NCBI RefSeq assembly: GCF_903652925.1
Contig: NZ_CAHLAR010000019.1
Span: forward strand, 1 to 64,000
Source of the DNA: Achromobacter anxifer
GTDB lineage: Bacteria > Pseudomonadota > Gammaproteobacteria > Burkholderiales > Burkholderiaceae_B
DNA: 64,000 nucleotides
Direction: 5' to 3'
Shown: positions 60,919 through 64,000 of the stretch, one piece after another
Layout: the number at the start of each line of letters is the position of its first letter
Position numbering within the stretch: the first letter of the stretch is position 1
Notes under the pieces: generated by a model
Databases searched by the model: none
What the model was told of the DNA's origin: nothing
Seen by the model: the letters and a program-made list of their open reading frames with translations, nothing else
Made by a program: the position numbers and the translations under genes

Positions 60919-62148
60919 TCAGCATGCGCCGGCCTCGGGCTGGCTGCGCAGCCGCAGCACGGGCGAGGAGTACAGCACCACGAATTGCACGGCGAAGCCG
61001 GCCGTCGATACCCACAGGCAGGCTTCGACGCCGACGCGGGCGGCGAGCGCGGCGCCGATCAGCGCGCCCACCGGCCGGGCGCCGAAGGTGGCGGTGAGGA
61101 TTACCGCCGAGACGCGGCCCAGCAGGGCGTTGGGCGTGACGGCCTGGCGCAGCGTGGTGGTGGTGATGGTCCACAAGATGGGACCGGCGCCGAACAGGAA
61201 GAAGCCCGTTGCGGCCCAGATGCCGGACGGATAGGCCAGGGTCGACAGCAGGATGGCGCTGGCGATCAGGGCGGTCAGCGGGCCGGCCGCGATCATGGCG
61301 CCGAAGCTCAGGCGGCGGCCCAGCCAGGGCGCGAGCAGGGCGCCGGCCACCATGCCGCCGCCGTACACGCCCAGGGTGACGCCGACCGCCGCGGCCGACA
61401 GGCCCAGCCGTTCGATGGCGTAGGCGACGTAGATGGCTTGCAGCACGAACCAGGCGGTGTTGAAGAACACGGCGGTCACCAGCACCGGCCGCAGCAGCGG
61501 GTGGGTGAGGACGAAGGCCGCGCCCTCGCGCAGTTCCTCCAGCACGCGGCGGCGGCGCGCGGGTCCGGGCGTGTCGTGGGGCAGGCCGGCCAGCAGCAGC
61601 GCCGCCAGCAGCGACAGGGCGGTGGCCAGCACGTAGGCGGACGGCGCGCCCATCCAGCCGACCAGCGCGCCGCCGGCGGCAGGGCCGGCCGAGAACGCCG
61701 CGCTGCGCGCCAGTTCCAGCCAGCGGTTGGCGCTGGCCAGCTCGCCGGGCGCGACCAGGCGCGGCACCAGCGCCGGCGCCGCCACGTTGTAGGCGACGGT
61801 GCCGACCGCGCCCAGGAATCCCAGCAAGGCCAGCCAGCCCAGGTTGAGGCCGCCCATGGCCAGCAGCGCCAGCAGGCCAAGAAGGCTGGCGGCGCGCACG
61901 CATTCGGCGGCGGTCATCAGGGCGCGCCGCGAGATCCGGTCGGCCAGCACGCCGGCGGGCAGGGACAGCAGCAGGAAGGGCAGGGTCTGCGCGGTTTGCA
62001 GATAGCCGGTCTGCGCCGCGTTGGCGCCCAGCGCCAGCACCGCGACCAGCGGCGCGGCCGCCAGCGCCATCTGTTCGGAGAATTGGGCGGCCAGGTTGGA
62101 GGCGGCCAGGCGGCGGAACGCGGAGGGCAGGACGGGCAGGACAGACAT
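60919..62148 (-). CDS. MFS transporter (EntS-like, MFS_3)
   Basis: The product is 409 residues with about 12 transmembrane helices. It starts MSVLPVLPSAFRRLAASNLA and shows LPAGVLADRISRRALM as the motif A region, similar to MFS_3 and enterobactin-exporter-like proteins. The frame is open upstream to 62343, but that part has no hydrophobic character, while the ATG at 62148 precedes the first helix. Export of a small metabolite or siderophore is a guess. Confidence 0.82.
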   Translation of the reverse strand: MSVLPVLPSAFRRLAASNLAAQFSEQMALAAAPLVAVLALGANAAQTGYLQTAQTLPFLLLSLPAGVLADRISRRALMTAAECVRAASLLGLLALLAMGGLNLGWLALLGFLGAVGTVAYNVAAPALVPRLVAPGELASANRWLELARSAAFSAGPAAGGALVGWMGAPSAYVLATALSLLAALLLAGLPHDTPGPARRRRVLEELREGAAFVLTHPLLRPVLVTAVFFNTAWFVLQAIYVAYAIERLGLSAAAVGVTLGVYGGGMVAGALLAPWLGRRLSFGAMIAAGPLTALIASAILLSTLAYPSGIWAATGFFLFGAGPILWTITTTTLRQAVTPNALLGRVSAVILTATFGARPVGALIGAALAARVGVEACLWVSTAGFAVQFVVLYSSPVLRLRSQPEAGAC

Positions 62149-62170
62149 GGGGGCGCGGACGGCGGAAACG

Positions 62171-62200
62171 GCAAGGGCACGATCATGATCGTGCCCTTGC
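62171..62200. terminator. 30-bp perfect palindrome between map and MFS genes
   Basis: GCAAGGGCACGATCA and its exact reverse complement meet without a loop. It lies between the minus-strand genes map (stop at 62253) and the MFS gene (start 62148). The following T tract on either strand is weak, so it may be a terminator with a poor tail, or a protein-binding site. Confidence 0.55.
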
Positions 62201-62252
62201 TTGCCTGCACTCCGTTCCTTGCCATCATTGGCAAGGCGTCGCGCCTTGCGGG

Positions 62253-63044
62253 TCAGGGGATGGGCGGATAGTCGCCGAAGCCGTCCGGCCAGGGCGTCAG
62301 CACTTCGTAGCCGGTTTCGGTCACGACCACCATGTGCTCCCACTGCGCCGACAGCGAGCGGTCCTTGGTGACCACGGTCCAGCCGTCGGGCAGCTGTTTG
62401 GTCTGGGGCTTGCCGGCGTTGATCATGGGTTCGATGGTGAACATCATGCCGGGCTGCAGCACCATGCCTTCGCCAGGACGGCCGTAGTGCAGCACCTGCG
62501 GGTCGTCGTGGTAGATCTGGCCGATGCCGTGGCCGCAGTATTCGCGCACGATGCTGAAGTGTTCACGGTGCGCCACCGTCTGGATGGCGTGGCCGATGTC
62601 GCCCAGCGTGGCGCCGGGCTTGACGGCCATGATGCCGGCGCGCATGGCTTCGTAGGTGGTGTTGACCAGGCGGCGCGCCAGCGGGCTGGGCTGGCCCACG
62701 TAGTACATGCGGCTGGTGTCGCCGAACCAGCCGTCCTTGATCACGGCCACGTCGATATTGAGGATGTCGCCGTTCTTCAGCACCTTGGCCGACGGGATGC
62801 CGTGGCAGATCACGTGGTTGGCCGAGGCGCAGATGGTCTTGGGAAAGCCGTGGTAGCCGACGTTGGCCGGGATCGCCTTCTGCACGTTGACGATGTAGTC
62901 GTGGCAGATGCGGTCCAGCTCATCGGTGGTGATGCCGGGGCGGACGTGCTCGGCAATCATGTGCAGCACTTCCGCCGCCATGGCGCCGGCCTTGCGGGCC
63001 ATTTCGATGTCGGCGGCGGACTTGATGGAAACCTTCTTCGCCAT
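62253..63044 (-). CDS. map: Methionine aminopeptidase, type I
   Basis: The product is 263 residues. The metal ligands are all present at positions matching the Escherichia coli enzyme: Asp98, Asp109, His172, Glu205 and Glu236, plus His81 and His179 in the active site. It removes N-terminal methionine from new proteins. It lacks the rpsB-tsf context of a usual housekeeping map gene and instead directly follows a ParD-like gene (stop and start adjacent), so it could be a second copy. Confidence 0.92.
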   Translation of the reverse strand: MAKKVSIKSAADIEMARKAGAMAAEVLHMIAEHVRPGITTDELDRICHDYIVNVQKAIPANVGYHGFPKTICASANHVICHGIPSAKVLKNGDILNIDVAVIKDGWFGDTSRMYYVGQPSPLARRLVNTTYEAMRAGIMAVKPGATLGDIGHAIQTVAHREHFSIVREYCGHGIGQIYHDDPQVLHYGRPGEGMVLQPGMMFTIEPMINAGKPQTKQLPDGWTVVTKDRSLSAQWEHMVVVTETGYEVLTPWPDGFGDYPPIP

Positions 63045-63290
63045 TTACGCGGCCTCCTGCTGGGCGGCCTGCGGCAGTCCCTGGGAGAGTGAGGCGATGG
63101 TGAAGCCTTCCGCCTGTTCGATGCGGATCAGCAGCTGGCAGATGTCGGCGTGGCGCAGCTCGGGATAGAGCTCGGACAGCATGCCGATGCGCATCCAGTG
63201 TTCGGCCTGGGAATTGATGGAGCGGCTGAGCGCGCCGCTGGCGACGCGTAGGTTCTCATGCATCTGCTCGGAGATCTTGACGATGCCCAT
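63045..63290 (-). CDS. ParD-like small DNA-binding protein
   Basis: The product is 81 residues. The first half (IVKISEQMHENLRVASGALSRSINSQAEHWMRIGMLSE) is the ribbon-helix-helix-like part of ParD-like antitoxins. The gene lies immediately upstream of map, without any toxin gene beside it. A palindrome (63302-63324) just upstream is a likely binding site for autoregulation. Whether it is an antitoxin or a repressor of map is open. Confidence 0.75.
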   Translation of the reverse strand: MGIVKISEQMHENLRVASGALSRSINSQAEHWMRIGMLSELYPELRHADICQLLIRIEQAEGFTIASLSQGLPQAAQQEAA

Positions 63291-63301
63291 GGGATGAGTG
63301 A

Positions 63302-63324
63302 TCCATATATGGTTTGTATATGGA
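63302..63324 (-). promoter_or_regulatory. Palindrome upstream of the parD-like/map genes
   Basis: TCCATATA (63302-63309), seven-base spacer, TATATGGA (63317-63324): a perfect 8-bp inverted repeat; CCATATATGG within it is itself a palindrome. It lies 12 bases before the ATG of the ParD-like gene and overlaps AT-rich -10-like sequence, consistent with repression by the ParD-like protein. Confidence 0.6.
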
Positions 63325-63368
63325 ACGTATCTTACCGCCGATGGGCGGGCGGGCGCAAATCCGAGGCC

Positions 63369-64000
63369 TCAGCGTCCCTTGCCGCGCGCCGTCTTCTTGG
63401 CGCCGGCGCGGGGCGCAGCCTCCTTGGGCGGGGGCGCGGTGGCGATGTTGACCTGTTCCAGCCACATCAGCGCGTCGGTGTAGGACAGGAACTGCTGCAG
63501 ATAGCCCGGCGACACTTCGCGCATCAGCGACAGCGCGCGGTGCACCAGCTGGTTCGAGTTGAGCGGGCCGGCGTTCTTGTGGACCTGTTCCTGCGACTGC
63601 CGCACCTGGCGGTCGGCGCTGACGCGGGACCAGACGCCGCGGAAGTATTCCAGCACTTCCAGCTCGGGGTAGGAGGCGCGCAGGTCCGCGGCGCCGCGCG
63701 CGTCGGGGCCGGGATCGGCCATGTAGGCGGTCAGCGCCGCCAGCGGACCGGGGCCGGAGGCGGCGGGCGTAGCGGCGCGGGAGTCTTCATTGGCGGCATT
63801 GGCAGCTGCTTCGGCAGCCGCCTCGACGGTCAACTCGACAGCCGCTTGGCAAGACGTTTCGACAGCCGCGTTGGAAGTCACTTCGACCGCCGCTTCGGAA
63901 GCCACTTCCGCCTCGCCGCTCAGCTCGGCCTCGTAAGCCTGGATCAGCCCCGCCAACCTGCCGTCCAGCCGCTTGCGAACCTCGCCGCCATGGGCGGCGG
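63369..64000 (-). CDS. DUF2894-like protein (partial, N-terminus outside window)
   Basis: The frame runs off the right edge. A TTG at 63956 could start it, but the frame continues upstream without a stop (HGGEVRKRLDGRLAGLIQAY), so the gene probably extends beyond 64000. The end contains NAGPLNSNQLVHRALSLM and SPGYLQQFLSYTDALMWLEQ, which I associate with DUF2894, and a basic tail (KKTARGKGR). Residues coded by about 63780-63900 are Ala/Glu/Val-rich repeats of eight residues (EAAVEVTS, NAAVETSC, QAAVELTV). In Burkholderiales such genes lie near OmpA-type and DUF802 genes; here that part is outside the window. Confidence 0.65.
   Translation of the reverse strand, partial: AAHGGEVRKRLDGRLAGLIQAYEAELSGEAEVASEAAVEVTSNAAVETSCQAAVELTVEAAAEAAANAANEDSRAATPAASGPGPLAALTAYMADPGPDARGAADLRASYPELEVLEYFRGVWSRVSADRQVRQSQEQVHKNAGPLNSNQLVHRALSLMREVSPGYLQQFLSYTDALMWLEQVNIATAPPPKEAAPRAGAKKTARGKGR

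Overview
The window is high-GC bacterial DNA densely packed with genes on both strands. Two Bug-family tripartite-tricarboxylate-transporter receptors, many LysR, GntR and TetR regulators, and an arylmalonate decarboxylase carrying every active-site residue known from the Bordetella bronchiseptica enzyme point to the Alcaligenaceae, most likely Achromobacter or Bordetella. No rRNA, tRNA, CRISPR array or insertion sequence was found. Almost everything reads as chromosomal metabolic, regulatory and envelope genes.

Region by region. 1-2348 (minus strand) holds three overlapping genes for small membrane-anchored proteins of unknown function and one tail-anchored protein. 2408-5200 holds a GntR regulator, a Bug receptor and an arylmalonate decarboxylase. 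5212-9313 is a three-subunit periplasmic gluconate 2-dehydrogenase operon, preceded by a near copy of a 28-bp element that also lies upstream of the GntR gene. 9361-14000 holds a possible leader peptide with an attenuator, a P-loop kinase, and a DNA-repair pair (FAN1-type VRR-NUC nuclease, then a PD-(D/E)XK/XPD-like helicase fusion). 14001-18712 holds a truncated haemoglobin, an MFS exporter with a divergent LysR gene, and an amidase. 18887-27256 is a complete wspABCDEFR operon, predicted to turn a surface-associated signal into cyclic di-GMP.

27310-33818 holds regulator/enzyme and regulator/transporter pairs: Lrp with a Met-gamma-lyase-like enzyme, TetR with RidA, DHA2 exporter with LysR, and a GntR gene. 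33889-34560 is an AT-richer GIY-YIG/T5orf172 gene that looks imported. 34667-37565 holds an MFS transporter, a LysR gene and an atypical SDR. 37676-45241 is a giant autotransporter built from three repeated passenger modules. 45543-46157 is an orphan ABC ATPase with damaged catalytic motifs. 46178-54842 is a six-gene acyl-CoA catabolic operon with its own Bug receptor, divergent from a LysR gene at 55046.

55046-64000 holds a GntP permease, a DUF445 protein, a repeat-rich intergenic stretch, Cu/Zn superoxide dismutase, a glutathione transferase, a 44-bp minisatellite, an MFS exporter, a methionine aminopeptidase paired with a ParD-like protein, and the start-truncated end of a DUF2894-like gene.

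The genes suggest a metabolically versatile environmental or opportunistic bacterium that scavenges organic acids (two Bug receptors, AMDase, acyl-CoA operon, GntP, gluconate dehydrogenase). It also senses surfaces (Wsp) and displays a very large surface protein. The most unusual points are the duplicated element shared by the arylmalonate and gluconate loci, the attenuator-like leader before a kinase, the nuclease/helicase repair module, the degenerate ABC ATPase, the triple-module autotransporter and the map/ParD-like pair.
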